Assembly (NCBI GenBank): GCA_001313365.1
Contig: BBFS01000013.1
Span: 4,869 to 68,868, forward strand
DNA from: Paenarthrobacter nitroguajacolicus JCM 14115
GTDB lineage: Bacteria; Actinomycetota; Actinomycetes; Actinomycetales; Micrococcaceae
Direction of reading: 5' to 3'
Length of the DNA stretch: 64,000 nucleotides
Positions 51,973-61,675 of the stretch are shown piece by piece (positions within the stretch are counted from its first letter, which is position 1; each line of letters starts with the position of its first letter). The notes below the pieces were generated by a model, which ran no database searches, was not told the origin of the DNA, and was given only the letters and a program-made list of their open reading frames with translations. Made by a program: the position numbers and the translations under genes.

Positions 51973-53145
51973 TTAGGAACGCTCGGGGGGGAACTTACCC
52001 TCTTCAGCAATGCGCTTGTTGAGCTCCTGCAGGAATTCGTCCTCATCAAAGTCCAGCGAAACTTCCTTGCCGGTCCAGCTGGAGAGGTGGATGGCGTTGG
52101 CAAGTCGGACTCCATTAATACCGTCCGAGCCCGGAGCAAGCAGAGGCGTGCCGTCCAGGATGTTGGCTGCAAAATTCTCCAGGACGCCCGCGTGCTGGCC
52201 GCCCCACGCAGACTCGAATTCGATGACCTCGCTGCTGTACAACTCCTCGCGGTTCAATTGGCCCATGAAGAGCTTGCGGACACCGTCCATGTCCATCGAG
52301 TCACTGATTTCACGCTCCGGCCTGACCAGGCGGGTTACGGTGGCCACCTTGCTGTCTTCCACCACGATCTTGCCTTGGTCGCCCAGGATCTCGAACCTGT
52401 CAGTTCCCACGATGTCGTGGGTGGCCGTCACAAAGACGCCTGTGGCGCCGTCGCCGTAGTCCACCACTGCCGTCACTTCATCCTCGACGGCGATGTCGCG
52501 GCGGAAGCCGTACGCCACCTTGGAGTACACGGACTGGGGGGGGACGCCGCAGATCCACTGCCACAGGTCCAGCTGGTGCGGCGCCTGGTTGACCAGGACG
52601 CCACCGCCCTCGCCGCCCCAGGTAGCGCGCCACTCACTCGAGTTGTAGTAACCCTGCGGACGCCACCAGTTGGTGATGATCCAGTTGGAGCGTCGGATCT
52701 TGCCGATCTCGCCGCTATCGACGATTTCCTTGAGCTTCTTGTACAGCGGGTTGTTGCGCTGGTTGAACATGATGCCGAAGGAAAGTTCCGGCTTGGAGGC
52801 AGCGAACTCGTTCAATTCCTTGACCTGCTTGGTGTAGACGCCGGCAGGCTTCTCCACGAGCGCGTGGATGTTGCGTTTGAGTGTTTCGATGCCCATCTCC
52901 GGGTGCAGGAAGTGCGGCACGCAGGTGACAATCGCGTCTACGGATCCGCTCTCCAGAAGGGTGATGTAGTTGTCGTAGAACGGGACATCCGGATACTGCG
53001 AGGCCGCGAGTTCCTTCTTGGCAGGATCAACATCGCAGATAGCGCCGATCTCCATGTTGGGAACCAGGCCGTCGGTAATGAACTTGGCGTAGGCGCCGCC
53101 CTGCTGGCCCAGGCCGATGATGCCGAGGCGTACTTTCTTGCTCAT
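51973..53145 (-). CDS. Gfo/Idh/MocA-family oxidoreductase
   Basis: NAD(P)-dependent sugar or inositol dehydrogenase of 390 residues. The Rossmann motif is LGIIGLGQQGGAYAKFITDG. HALVEKPAGVYTKQVKEL carries the conserved EKP, and GGEGGGVLVNQAPHQLDLWQ is the catalytic His region. AVEDEVTAVVDYGDGATGVF follows in the C-terminal domain. The whole frame reads through, apart from possible single Gly or Pro inserts at G/C runs (52545, 51983). It is followed upstream by a TIM-barrel isomerase, a pairing typical of pathways that oxidise and isomerise sugar derivatives. Exact substrate unknown. Confidence 0.9.
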   Translation of the reverse strand: MSKKVRLGIIGLGQQGGAYAKFITDGLVPNMEIGAICDVDPAKKELAASQYPDVPFYDNYITLLESGSVDAIVTCVPHFLHPEMGIETLKRNIHALVEKPAGVYTKQVKELNEFAASKPELSFGIMFNQRNNPLYKKLKEIVDSGEIGKIRRSNWIITNWWRPQGYYNSSEWRATWGGEGGGVLVNQAPHQLDLWQWICGVPPQSVYSKVAYGFRRDIAVEDEVTAVVDYGDGATGVFVTATHDIVGTDRFEILGDQGKIVVEDSKVATVTRLVRPEREISDSMDMDGVRKLFMGQLNREELYSSEVIEFESAWGGQHAGVLENFAANILDGTPLLAPGSDGINGVRLANAIHLSSWTGKEVSLDFDEDEFLQELNKRIAEEGKFPPERS

Positions 53146-53169
53146 GAATGCAGTCTCCTGTGTAGAAAT

Positions 53170-54038
53170 CTAGAAAAGGTCGGCGTGGCCCATGGCCACC
53201 AGGTTGTCGTATGAGGTCTGGAGTGCATCCCAGACGGTCCGTCCATACAGTTCGTCCTGCTCCACCAGGAGGTACCGGGCACCAGCGGCCACGGCGGCAG
53301 GAATGATGGACGGGAAGTCCAGATTGCCCTCGCCCACTTCGGCGAACTGCACCACATTCTTGAATTCCGCCATGAAACCCGGGAAGTCGCCCTTCTCCAG
53401 GAGTCCGAAAGCAGCAGCCGGCATCTGACCGATCCTGTAGTCCTTGAGGTGCACCATGGCAGTCTTGCCAGCGAATTTTTCGAGCGTCCGTACGGGGGGG
53501 TCCAAGCCACCGCGCTGCACCCAGTGCACGTCAATCTCCATGCCCATGGCCGGGGGGGAGTTTTCAGCGATGATGTCCAGCATGTATTTGCCGTCAAACT
53601 TGGCGAACTCAATGTGGTGGTTGTGGTAGTACAGGCTGATGCCCTGTTCCTGCAGCCGTTCGGCATAACCATTGGCTTGCTTGGCGAATTCAACCACCGA
53701 TTCCAATGACTTCATCGCCCCCGAACGGAAGCATGCCGATGCGCAGCAGCGAGGTATCCAGCCGCTTGGCATCATCCACGATCTTGTCGAAGTTGTCCGC
53801 CAGCGATTCCACGGGCATGCCTTTGCGGCCTTCGATATTCACCGAAAGTGCGGCGATGTCCATGCCCAGCTCCGTGCGGGAGCGGTCCAGCTCGCCCACA
53901 TTCCCGGGGGGTCATGGGGGATCTGGGAAATTTCGACGGCGTTATAACCGATCGCACTGACCTTGCGGAGCGTTTCGAATGCTCCCACATCAGCAAAACT
54001 GTCCTTCAACATCATGGCTTGGACGCTATTGTGGCCAC
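53170..54038 (-). CDS. sugar phosphate isomerase/epimerase (AP endonuclease 2-like TIM barrel)
   Basis: About 288 residues. The barrel shows LRKVSAIGYNAVEISQIPHD, GMDIAALSVNIEGRK, GISLYYHNHHIEFAKFDGKY with metal-ligand His residues, GMEIDVHWVQRGGLDP, KTAMVHLKDYRIGQMPAAAF and EVGEGNLDFPSIIPAAVAAG. The start is placed at GTG 54038, preceded by GGAGGAAAAA, with one missing base after eight codons. ATG at 54014 is the alternative. Further frame changes lie near 53905 and 53715. It lies directly upstream of the Gfo/Idh gene, so the two probably act on the same sugar. Confidence 0.82.
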
Positions 54039-54100
54039 TTTTTCCTCCGGGAATTCCGGGCCCTTCCGGACCCTGGACGTGTGATGGGATGCCGGGCTGT

Positions 54101-54995
54101 TCAGGCCACGGCACCTTGCTGTTCGATTTGGCTGTGTTGGTTCGCGAGCAAGCGGTGGCGGTCTGCACGGCGTTGTTCCTGCCGGTCAGGGTCGGGCACG
54201 GGTGAGGCGAGTAGCAGCCGCTGCGTGTAGGGGGGGTGTTCGGGATCGCGGGTGACCACCTCGGCGGGGGCCTTGCTCCACGATTTCGCCGTGGTACATG
54301 ACGGCCACGCGGTGGCTGATGTGCCGGACGACGTCGAGGTCGTGGGACACGAACAAGTACGAAACGCCGGTGTCCTTCTGGATCTGCAGGAAGAGGTCCA
54401 GCACGCGGGCCTGGGTGGAGAGGTCAAGTGCACTGACGGGCTCATCGCAGACAATCAGCTTCGGAGACAGAGCGAGTGCCCGGGCGATCGCGACTCGCTG
54501 ACGCTGGCCGCCGCTGAACTCGCGCGCAGCCGGTGAATGGCGTCGGTTGGCAGGCCCACTTGGTCCAGCAGTTCCTTGACGCGCTTCTTGGCGGCAGCGG
54601 GCGCCATGCCCTGCACACCCAATGGTTCGGCAAGGATGTCACCGATTTCCAGGGCCGGGTTCAGCGAGGTGTACGGGTCTTGGAACACCACTTGGAGGTC
54701 ACGGCTCAGCGTCCGGCGTTCTTTGCGCGAAGCGTTGCTGATGTCGTTGCCTTCGAAGATCACCTTTCCGGCGGTGACGGGTGCGAGGCCCAGAACGGCC
54801 CTACCCAGGGTGGTCTTCCCCGAACCGGACTCCCCCCACCAGGCCCAGGGTTTCACCTTGGCCGATGGTGATGTTGATGTCCGTCAGCGCCCGGAAAGGC
54901 TTGGCCCGGAACCGCTTGCTGGGATACTCCACCACCAGGTTCTCCACGGACAGGAGCGGGGCCCCCCCCTGCGATGAGTCAAAAGGGATACTCAT
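54101..54995 (-). CDS. oligopeptide/oligosaccharide ABC importer ATPase (DppF-like)
   Basis: About 295 residues. [16 protein letters not shown] leads to [20 protein letters not shown] (Walker A), [20 protein letters not shown] (Q-loop), [20 protein letters not shown] (signature), [20 protein letters not shown] (Walker B) and [20 protein letters not shown] (switch). [18 protein letters not shown] is the usual DppF tail. Frames change near 54835, 54530 and 54275. ATG at 54995 overlaps the stop of the DppD-like gene. Such importers also carry oligosaccharides in several bacteria, so a glycoside substrate is possible in this context. Confidence 0.9.
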
Positions 54996-55888
54996 GCCAC
55001 CGGCTCCTTCTCTATGGCTGATCCAGGCTTGGACACAAGCATGGTCATGGGGGTCTTTCCTTCGAGCATGGACCCCAGCAGGGTCTGCGTGTAAGGCTCT
55101 TTCGGGTTGCGGAGAATCTCGCGGACGGTGCCTTCTTCCACAAGCCGCCCGTTCTGCATCACAGCGACGCGGTCGCACAGATCGGCGACAACGCCGAAGT
55201 TGTGGGTCACCAGGATCACGCCGATGTTCAGCCGTTGCTGCAGCTCGCGCAGCAGGTCCAGGACGTCGGCCTGCACAGTGACGTCCAGGGCGGTGGTGGG
55301 TTCGTCAGCGATCACCAGGTCCGGTTCGCAACTGATGGCACCGGCGATGAGCACACGCTGGGCCATGCCGCCGGATACCTCGTGCGGGTAGGCCTCGAAG
55401 GTCCGTTCCGGGGGGGTGGCAATGCCGACGTCGGTGAGCAGCTTGAGCGCACGCTGGCGGGCTTCTGCTTTGGAGATTCCCAGGACACGGACCATGGGCG
55501 TGACCAACTGGTAACCGATGGTGAAGGCCGGGTCCAGGTTGCTCATGGGTTCCTGCGGAATGTAGGAGATCCGCTTGCCACGCAGCTTGGACAACCGTTC
55601 CTGGCTGACGCGGTCCTCGCCCGGGGGGGCAACGGTGTAGTTGCCGTCGAACTGGATGGAACCGCCCACAATCCGTGCGTTGTCCGGCAGCAGGCCCAGG
55701 ATGGAGAACGCAGTCTGGGACTTGCCCGAACCCGATTCGCCAACGATTCCCAGGATTTCGCCACGGTCCACGTGGAAGGAGACATCGTCCACGACCTTTT
55801 TGATGGAGCCGTCCGCCTGCGGATAGCCGACGCCGAGGTTGGTCACCTTGACCAGGTGGTGTTCGGTTCCGGCATCGACGGCGGCCAC
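54992..55888 (-). CDS. oligopeptide/oligosaccharide ABC importer ATPase (DppD-like)
   Basis: About 298 residues, mostly in one frame. Walker A is IVGESGSGKSQTAFSILGLL, the Q-loop is ISYIPQEPMSNLDPAFTIGY, the signature is VSGGMAQRVLIAGAISCEPD, Walker B is LVIADEPTTALDVTVQADVL and the switch His is VILVTHNFGVVADLCDRVAV. RNPKEPYTQTLLGSMLEG is the family tail. GTG at 55888 (VAAVDAGTEHH) follows GGAAGTCA. The junction with the permease gene is blurred by a C-run at 55915. Confidence 0.9.
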   Translation of the reverse strand: MAAVDAGTEHHLVKVTNLGVGYPQADGSIKKVVDDVSFHVDRGEILGIVGESGSGKSQTAFSILGLLPDNARIVGGSIQFDGNYTVAPPGEDRVSQERLSKLRGKRISYIPQEPMSNLDPAFTIGYQLVTPMVRVLGISKAEARQRALKLLTDVGIATPPERTFEAYPHEVSGGMAQRVLIAGAISCEPDLVIADEPTTALDVTVQADVLDLLRELQQRLNIGVILVTHNFGVVADLCDRVAVMQNGRLVEEGTVREILRNPKEPYTQTLLGSMLEGKTPMTMLVSKPGSAIEKEPVA

Positions 55889-56879
55889 TGACTTCCGTGA
55901 CTGGCGCGCTTGGCGGGGGGTCCGCCGTCGTGCTTTCCACAACAGCGGCTTTCTTGCGGTGCTTGATCTTTTCGCCGTCTTCCAAGGCGTCGCGGATGGC
56001 GTTGCCGAGGAGAACCAGTCCGCCGATGGTGAGAGCCATGGCCAGTGCAGGCCACAGAAGCAGAGTCGGGGGTTAGGTAGACGTTCTTGAAGCCTTCTGA
56101 GAGCATGACGCCCCAGGTTGCCTTGGTGGGATCGCCCAGGCCGAGGAATTCGAGCCCGGACTGGATTGCGATGGCAACACCGGCGATTGCGGCGGTTTGG
56201 ATGATGATGGGCGCGCGGACCACGGAGAAGATGTGGCGGGCGATGATGCTGAGGTCGGACAGGCCGGAAACACGTGCGGCATCGACGTAGAGCTCGTTCC
56301 GGACCGACTGCACTGCGGTGCGGGTGAGCCGGAAGTAGGAAGGGCTGATCAGGATGCCGAAGGCGATCATGGAGATCCATACCGACGGGCCGAAAGCCGC
56401 GCGGATGGTGAGCAGGACGATCAGGCCGGGCAGGCTCATGAGGATGCTGACTACCCAGTTGGAGACGGCTTCAAATTTGCCTGCGTAGTAGCCGGCGATC
56501 AGGCCTGCCGGGAGCCGATGGCAATCGCTACACCGGCACACAGCAGCGCGGACAACAGGGTCAGCTGAGCGCCGAAGAGCAATCGGCTCCAGGTATCGCG
56601 CCCTGCACTGTCCGTGCCCATGATATTCACTGAATCCGGGGGGGCCGCCAGGGTTTTGGAGATGTTGGCGAAGTTCTCTTCGAAGGGCGCGATCACCGGC
56701 GCAGGATGGCCAGCGCCGCGATGGTCAGCAGGATCACAAGCGAGGCGATGCCCATGGGGTTCTTCAGGAGCGGCGCAGGACGGTGGAACGGACACCGTGC
56801 CGCTCTGGCCGGCCTCGGGCTTCGCTGCGAGGCCCATGGAGTCTGCTGATACTGCTGCTGAATCTACGGAATCGCTCAT
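55888..56879 (-). CDS. ABC importer permease (DppC-like)
   Basis: About 330 residues. A cytoplasmic N-terminus (MSDSVDSAAVSADSMGLAAK) is followed by APVIAPFEENFAN, NIMGTDSAGRDTWSRLLFGA (the DppC GTD-x-x-GRD motif), SNWVVSILMSLPGLIVLL and the EAA loop YVDAARVSGLSDLSIIARHI. Spans near the C-terminus include LAMALTIGGLVLLGNAIRDA, followed by a charged tail. Frames change near 56765, 56700, 56515 and 56065. The 3' end overlaps or abuts the ATPase start in a C-run, so the stop is not certain. ATG overlaps the DppB-like stop. Confidence 0.87.
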
Positions 56880-57824
56880 GACACACGTACTTTCGGGTTG
56901 AGCCAGCCATTGAGGATGTCCACCAGGAGGTTCACGACGATGACAACCACCACGGTGTACATCACCACTCCCATGACGACGGGAAGATCGGTTTGGGTAG
57001 TAGCAGCGACGGCCAGCGGACCCATTCCCGGGAGGGCGAAGATCTGCTCAATAATGACCACGCCGCCCAGCATGCCGATCAGTTGCAGGCTCAAAACGGT
57101 CAAGCCTGCCGGTGCAGCGCTGCGGAGAACGTGCTTGAAGAGAATCTCACGCTCCCCCGATGCCGCGGCTGCGCAGCGTCCGGACGTAGTCACGCTCAAG
57201 TTGCTTGATCACGGCGGACCGAATCTGTTGGGCACCGCCGGTGACACCGTTGATCAGCAAAGCGATCACCGGAAGGGTCATGGAATAGACCCAGGCCTCC
57301 GGTCCCACCTCCGGGGAGATGGTGCTGGTGGCTGGGAAGAAGCCGAGCTGGATGGCCAGGATGGTTACCAGGAACACGCCGATCACATATCCGGGGGATG
57401 GAGTCCCCCCCGACGATCGCGCCAATCTGGACCACCCTGTCCACCCAGCCGCGCTTCACGGCTGCGGCAACGCCGATCAGTGCTGCGCAGATGGCGATCA
57501 AGATCATTGCGGTGAAAACCATGGTCATGGTCACCGGGATGCGGGTGGCCAGGGAGCTGGCCACCGGCTCCGAGGTGAACCAGGAAGCCCCCCCAAGGTT
57601 GCCGGTCAGGGCATCGCCCAACCAAGCGAAGTAGCGGACAAAGAGTGGTTGGTCGAGTCCCAGTTCCTGTTCCTTCAAGCAACCTGTTCAGGTGTCGCCT
57701 GGTCGCCCAGGATGTTCTGGGCGATACTTCCGCTGGAGGTGTACAGCAGGGTGAAGGTGAGGACCGAGACGACGAACAACACCACCACACCACTGCCCAG
57801 TCTTTTCGCAATGAACTTGATCAT
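56876..57824 (-). CDS. ABC importer permease (DppB-like)
   Basis: About 315 residues, six spans. FIAKRLGSGVVVLFVVSVLT starts the protein. GLDQPLFVRYFAWLGDALTG, TMTMVFTAMILIAICAALIG, IVGGDSIPGYVIGVFLVTIL, IKQLERDYVRTLRSRGI (EAA loop) and FALPGMGPLAVAATTQTDLP follow in the DppB order. Frames change near 57815, 57675, 57410 and 57155. Its ATG lies 10 bases after the binding-protein stop. ATGA overlap with the downstream permease indicates coupled translation. Confidence 0.9.
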
Positions 57825-57833
57825 GGGGGGGTC

Positions 57834-59379
57834 CTACTTGGCGGGCGAGTAGTTGTAGATGGACGGAACGGCCTGCTGGACCTGCGGCGTGACGTTCACT
57901 TTGTCGTTGTGGTAGTACATCTGGTTCACGCGGAACAGCGGGGGGGCGAACCAGGCTTGTTCCACCACGTATTGGTTGACTTCCTGGGCCAGCTTGCCGG
58001 CATCTGCACCACCGGTGCGCACGGCCGCGATCTTGGCTCCAGCTCGGGAGTGGTGGTCTTGAACGGGTTGTAGAGGGCCTTGGTGGAGACGATCTGATCG
58101 ATCGCCACCGTGGGCTCCCCCTGGAAGAGGTTGAAGAAGAGCGCGGGATACTTTTGGGCGGCAACGTCCGAGGTGAAGGTGTTGGTGATGGCTGCACCCG
58201 GGTTCAGGGTGATGCCACATCAGCGAGCTGCTGCTTGAGCACGGAGATCAGGGTTTCCGCGCCGGGAAGGGTGGGAACCTCGAAGCTGACCTTGCCCTCG
58301 AAGCCGGACTCCTTCAGGAGCTGCTTGGCTTTCTCGGGATCGTAGCTGTAGTAGTTCTCCAGCTCCTCAGACCAGGCACCGCTGTCCTTGCCAAACGGCT
58401 GCGTGGTGGGAGTGCCCTGGCCCAGCATGACCTGATCCAGGATGGTCTTCCGGTCAAAGGCATGGTTGATGGCCTGGCGGACCTTAAGGTTGGCCAAGGC
58501 CGGGTTCTTGGTGCCGTCACGGTCCAGGAGCAGCAATCCAGACCAGTCAACCTGGTTGGTTTCGAGCTTCATCTTGGCGCCCTCGGCCTGCTTGCCGTTC
58601 TTGGGGGGGTCCAGCAGCGTGGCGTCAATCTGGCCGGAAACCAGTGCGTTGGTGCGGGCAGTGGGGGTCCAGGAGGATCTTGAGCGTCAGCTTCTTGAAC
58701 TTCTGGAGATCCTTGTTCCAGTAGCCTTCGCGGGCGGTAAACACGGACTGGGAGTCCTTCACGGAGGCGGCCTTGTCCATCACGTATGCGCCGGAACCTA
58801 CCGGAACGGTCTTGATGGCGTCGGTTCCCAGTGCGGCGGGGGGGCTTCCCATCAGGCCAGCAGCCTGGCTGAGGAAGTACTCAAGGGCCGGTTCCGGTGC
58901 GCTGAGGTTGATGTCAATGGTGTCAGCATCCACCACAGCAACGTCTGACACGGAGGCAAGCTGGCCCATCTGCGGGCCGTTGGCCTTCTTGAAGTGGTCC
59001 ATGTTGGCTTTGGCTGCAGCGGCGTCGAACTTGGCGCCGTCGCTGAAGGTGACGTCAGTGCGGAGGTCAACGGTGAGCTTGGTGTTGGTGTCGTTGTACT
59101 TCCATGCAGTTGCAAGCATGGGGGCTGAGCTTGCGTCCGGTTCGCGGAGGATCAGTGAGTCGTAGGCTGCCTGATACGGCTGGAGTGCGTGGCTACGTGG
59201 GCCTGTGCCGGATCCCAGGAGGTGAGGTCCCGAAGGGTGCCCAGCGTCAGGGCCGTGACGGTCTTGCTGCCGGCAGCCGAACCGGTTCCGGCTCCGGCTC
59301 CCCCGCCGCCACATGCGGTGAGCGCCAGGGAGGCGCTAAGTACGATGGCGGCTGCTGCCGCCTTGGGACCTAACTTCAT
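57834..59379 (-). CDS. ABC importer substrate-binding lipoprotein (SBP_bac_5 family)
   Basis: About 515 residues. Signal peptide AAAIVLSASLALTACGG with lipobox Cys. The SBP_bac_5 fold shows LTLGTLRDLTSWDPAQAH, LQPYQAAYDSLILREPDA, LTVDLRTDVTFSDGAKFDAA, VRQAINHAFDRKTILDQVML, DPEKAKQLLKESGFEGKVSF and the C-terminal VNQYVVEQAWFAPPLFRVNQ. Frames change near 59190, 58665, 58215 and 58035. The operator at 59489 lies about 110 bases upstream, linking this importer to the LacI regulon and so to glycoside rather than peptide uptake. Confidence 0.88.
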
Positions 59380-59488
59380 TGTCGGCTCCTACTGAGTCTT
59401 TGCCTGATGCGAGTCAGAGCTTGGGGGTATGTGGCCTGCACCACATTTTGTGGTTATGAGATTTACAGTACGGACTTTGCGAGGTCTT

Positions 59489-59502
59489 GGCAACCGATTG
59501 TC
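59489..59502. promoter_or_regulatory. LacI-type operator, ABC importer promoter
   Basis: GGCAACCGATTGTC, within TTGGCAACCGATTGTCAAA, is close to the regulon core and lies between the binding-protein start and the end of the second Gfo/Idh gene. Confidence 0.7.
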
Positions 59503-59558
59503 AAAAGTTTCTTTAATTGTTGCCAAGTGGGTTCCCAAAGACCGCTCGCACGAACGGC

Positions 59559-60574
59559 TTAACCCACCTGGTCAGCCATATCCGGGTAACTTTGCGCGTA
59601 AATATCCTTGATGATGCCCAGGGATTTGCCGGCCTCAGCCGGGCTGATCCAGAACGGTCCGGCGTCGTGCAGCTTGTTGTAGAAATCTGCAATCAGCAGC
59701 TCGTGGGAAACCCCCCCAATAGGATCTTCCCCCCCCGTTTCCGCCACCCTCTCGGGGGGGACGACGTCCACCGTGCCGTCGGCATAGGTCACAGTGAGGT
59801 CGCCCCGCAGGCTGAGTGTTGCCTTCTCTGTCACGATGTCCAAGGCGACCGGCGCATTCACTGCATTGGCCAGTGTTGCGTAGAAGACACTCCGCGCTCC
59901 GTTCACGTGCTCGGCAACGAACTCCGCGGTGTCTTCCACCTCGATCACGCCGCCCAGTGCACGGGTGGACGCGTGGCCCTCCACCTTGGCGACATCACCC
60001 ACCAGCCACTGCAGCAGGTCCACCGTGTGGATGGCCTGGTTCATCATGAGGCCACCCCCCACCCTCCGCCCACGTGCCACGCCATGGGCGGCTGCGGTAG
60101 TAGCTGCCGTCGCGGTGCCACATGACGGCGGCCGAAGCGCCGATCACCTGACCCAACGTGCCGCCGTCGAGCAGTTCATGCATGGCTTGCGACGTCGCGT
60201 TGTACCGGTTCTGGAAGCAGACGGCGATTTTCGCCGCGCTTCGCTCCGCAACTTCGATCAGCCGCCGCCCTTCGGCCAGTGTATGGGCCAGCGGCTTCTC
60301 CACAATGACGTTCACGCCGCGCTCGAGGCAGTCAGCGGCAACTGAAGCATGAAGATGGTGGGGCGTGCAGATATGCACGACGTCGGGGCGAACCTTTTGG
60401 AGCATGTCCAGGTAATCCGCGTACCCCCGGTACGCCGTGGGCGGCTGACGCCGCATCCAACCTTTCCGGATCGGTATCGCAGACCGCTACTAATTTCGCA
60501 TTGTCCATGGTTGCCAGTGCCGAAAAGTGAATAGTCGAGATGTCGCCGCAACCAATAACTGCCGCTGTAGGCAT
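59559..60574 (-). CDS. Gfo/Idh/MocA-family oxidoreductase (second)
   Basis: About 338 residues, distinct from the copy at 51973. The Rossmann start is TAAVIGCGDISTIHFSALAT. CTPHHLHASVAADCLERGVN, VIVEKPLAHTLAEGRRLIEV, IAVCFQNRYNATSQAMHELL and GGGLMMNQAIHTVDLLQWLV (catalytic His region) follow. The C-terminal part has FAEHV-like AEFVAEHVNGARSVFYATLA. Frames change near 60440 and 60055. Its stop lies about 55 bases from the operator at 59489. It follows the second TIM-barrel gene after 47 bases, repeating the isomerase-oxidoreductase pairing. Confidence 0.88.
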
Positions 60575-60621
60575 ACCTGCTCCTTTGAAGGTTAATGCTG
60601 GGGGTTCTTGAGTGCCGGCCG

Positions 60622-61476
60622 TCAGGCCAGGGTTACGCCATTCTTGGAAGCGAGGCCCGCAAAGGCGCGAGCCGCGATTCCGAAGGCAACCGGCCCCCCC
60701 GAGTACCCTCCGAGCTCGTGGGCACTGGCCAGATGCGGCTCCAGCGAGGCGAAGCCGGTGTAACCGTCCGCGGCAAGGGCGCTGATGGTCGCGTCCAATT
60801 CGCCGTCGCCCTCACCGGAGGGAACCACTTCACCCGTGGTGGCCATCGCGTCCTTGACCTGGAGATATTCAAGGTAGGGACGCAGGATGGCATATCCCTC
60901 GGTGTACGGCTTGACGCCTACTTGGACGAAATTGGCGTTGTCCCAAGCGACCCGAAGTGCGGGAGAGTCCACCGTCTCCATGATGTCCAGGACGCGATCG
61001 GGAGTATCCCCCGTAAATGCCCTTCTCATTTTCGTGGAGCAGGACGATGCCCTGCGCTGCAGCTTCTGCGGCCAGTGCGGACATGCGCTCCATGACAGCC
61101 TCACGGATGTCCTCCTGGCTCTGGCCTTCTCCGCGATAGAAGGAGAAGATACGGACGTATTTGGTCTCCAGGGTTTTGGCAACGGAGATGATCTGTCGAA
61201 GCCGGGTCACCTCGTGCTCCACGGGGGGGAGACTGACGTCCACCTTGCCAATGGGACTGGCAACAGCTGAAACCTTGAGGCCTTTCTCATCCAGGATGGC
61301 CTTTAGCCGTTGGACAGCTTCATGCTCAAGCTCTGAAACGTTGATCCCCCCACGCGCTGCGAACTTCGATGTGGCTCGCGCCGAGGGCCAACAGCACGGC
61401 GGCCTGGATGGCGGGATCGGGGGGGTCTACTTCGTCGCCGAAACCGGACAGGCTCCACACGGCACTGTTGAGTCAC
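60622..61476 (-). CDS. sugar phosphate isomerase/epimerase (TIM barrel, second)
   Basis: About 283 residues. LSGFGDEVDP near the N-terminus, GASHIEVRSAWGINVSELEH, LKVSAVASPIGKVDVSLP, KYVRIFSFYRGEGQSQEDIR, GIVLLHENEKGIYG (metal-ligand Glu), ALRVAWDNANFVQVGVKPY (Asp/His region) and EYLQVKDAMATTGEVVPSGE form the AP_endonuc_2-like barrel. GTG at 61476 follows AGGAGACTTTC, and the frame joins after about eight codons by a one-base shift. Other changes lie near 61425, 61345 and 61010. It is divergent from a lacI gene with an operator between. Confidence 0.83.
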
Positions 61477-61576
61477 GAAAGTCTCCTAGGTAGTCCTGCA
61501 GCGACACACGGTGGCGCGGTGACGCAGTTCACAGGCGGGTCTTATCCCTCGAGTTTAGCCATCTTGGCATGCACTT

Positions 61577-61590
61577 GACAACCGATTGCC
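61577..61590. promoter_or_regulatory. LacI-type operator in a divergent promoter
   Basis: GACAACCGATTGCC, within TTGACAACCGATTGCCATT, matches the regulon core. It sits between the divergent isomerase and lacI genes and overlaps a TTGACA-like -35 box, so autoregulation is likely. Confidence 0.75.
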
Positions 61591-61675
61591 ATTCGATGCC
61601 ATAGTGTGGCATTCTAGTTCAACGGTGTGGCAGTAGTCACAGCCGGATGACTTTGTCGTTCAGAGAGGAACGCCC

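Noticed and set aside
54101..59379. Dedicated dipeptide importer
   Set aside because: The fold is that of the Dpp/Opp family, but the LacI operator and surrounding sugar genes favour a glycoside substrate, so no dpp symbol was assigned.
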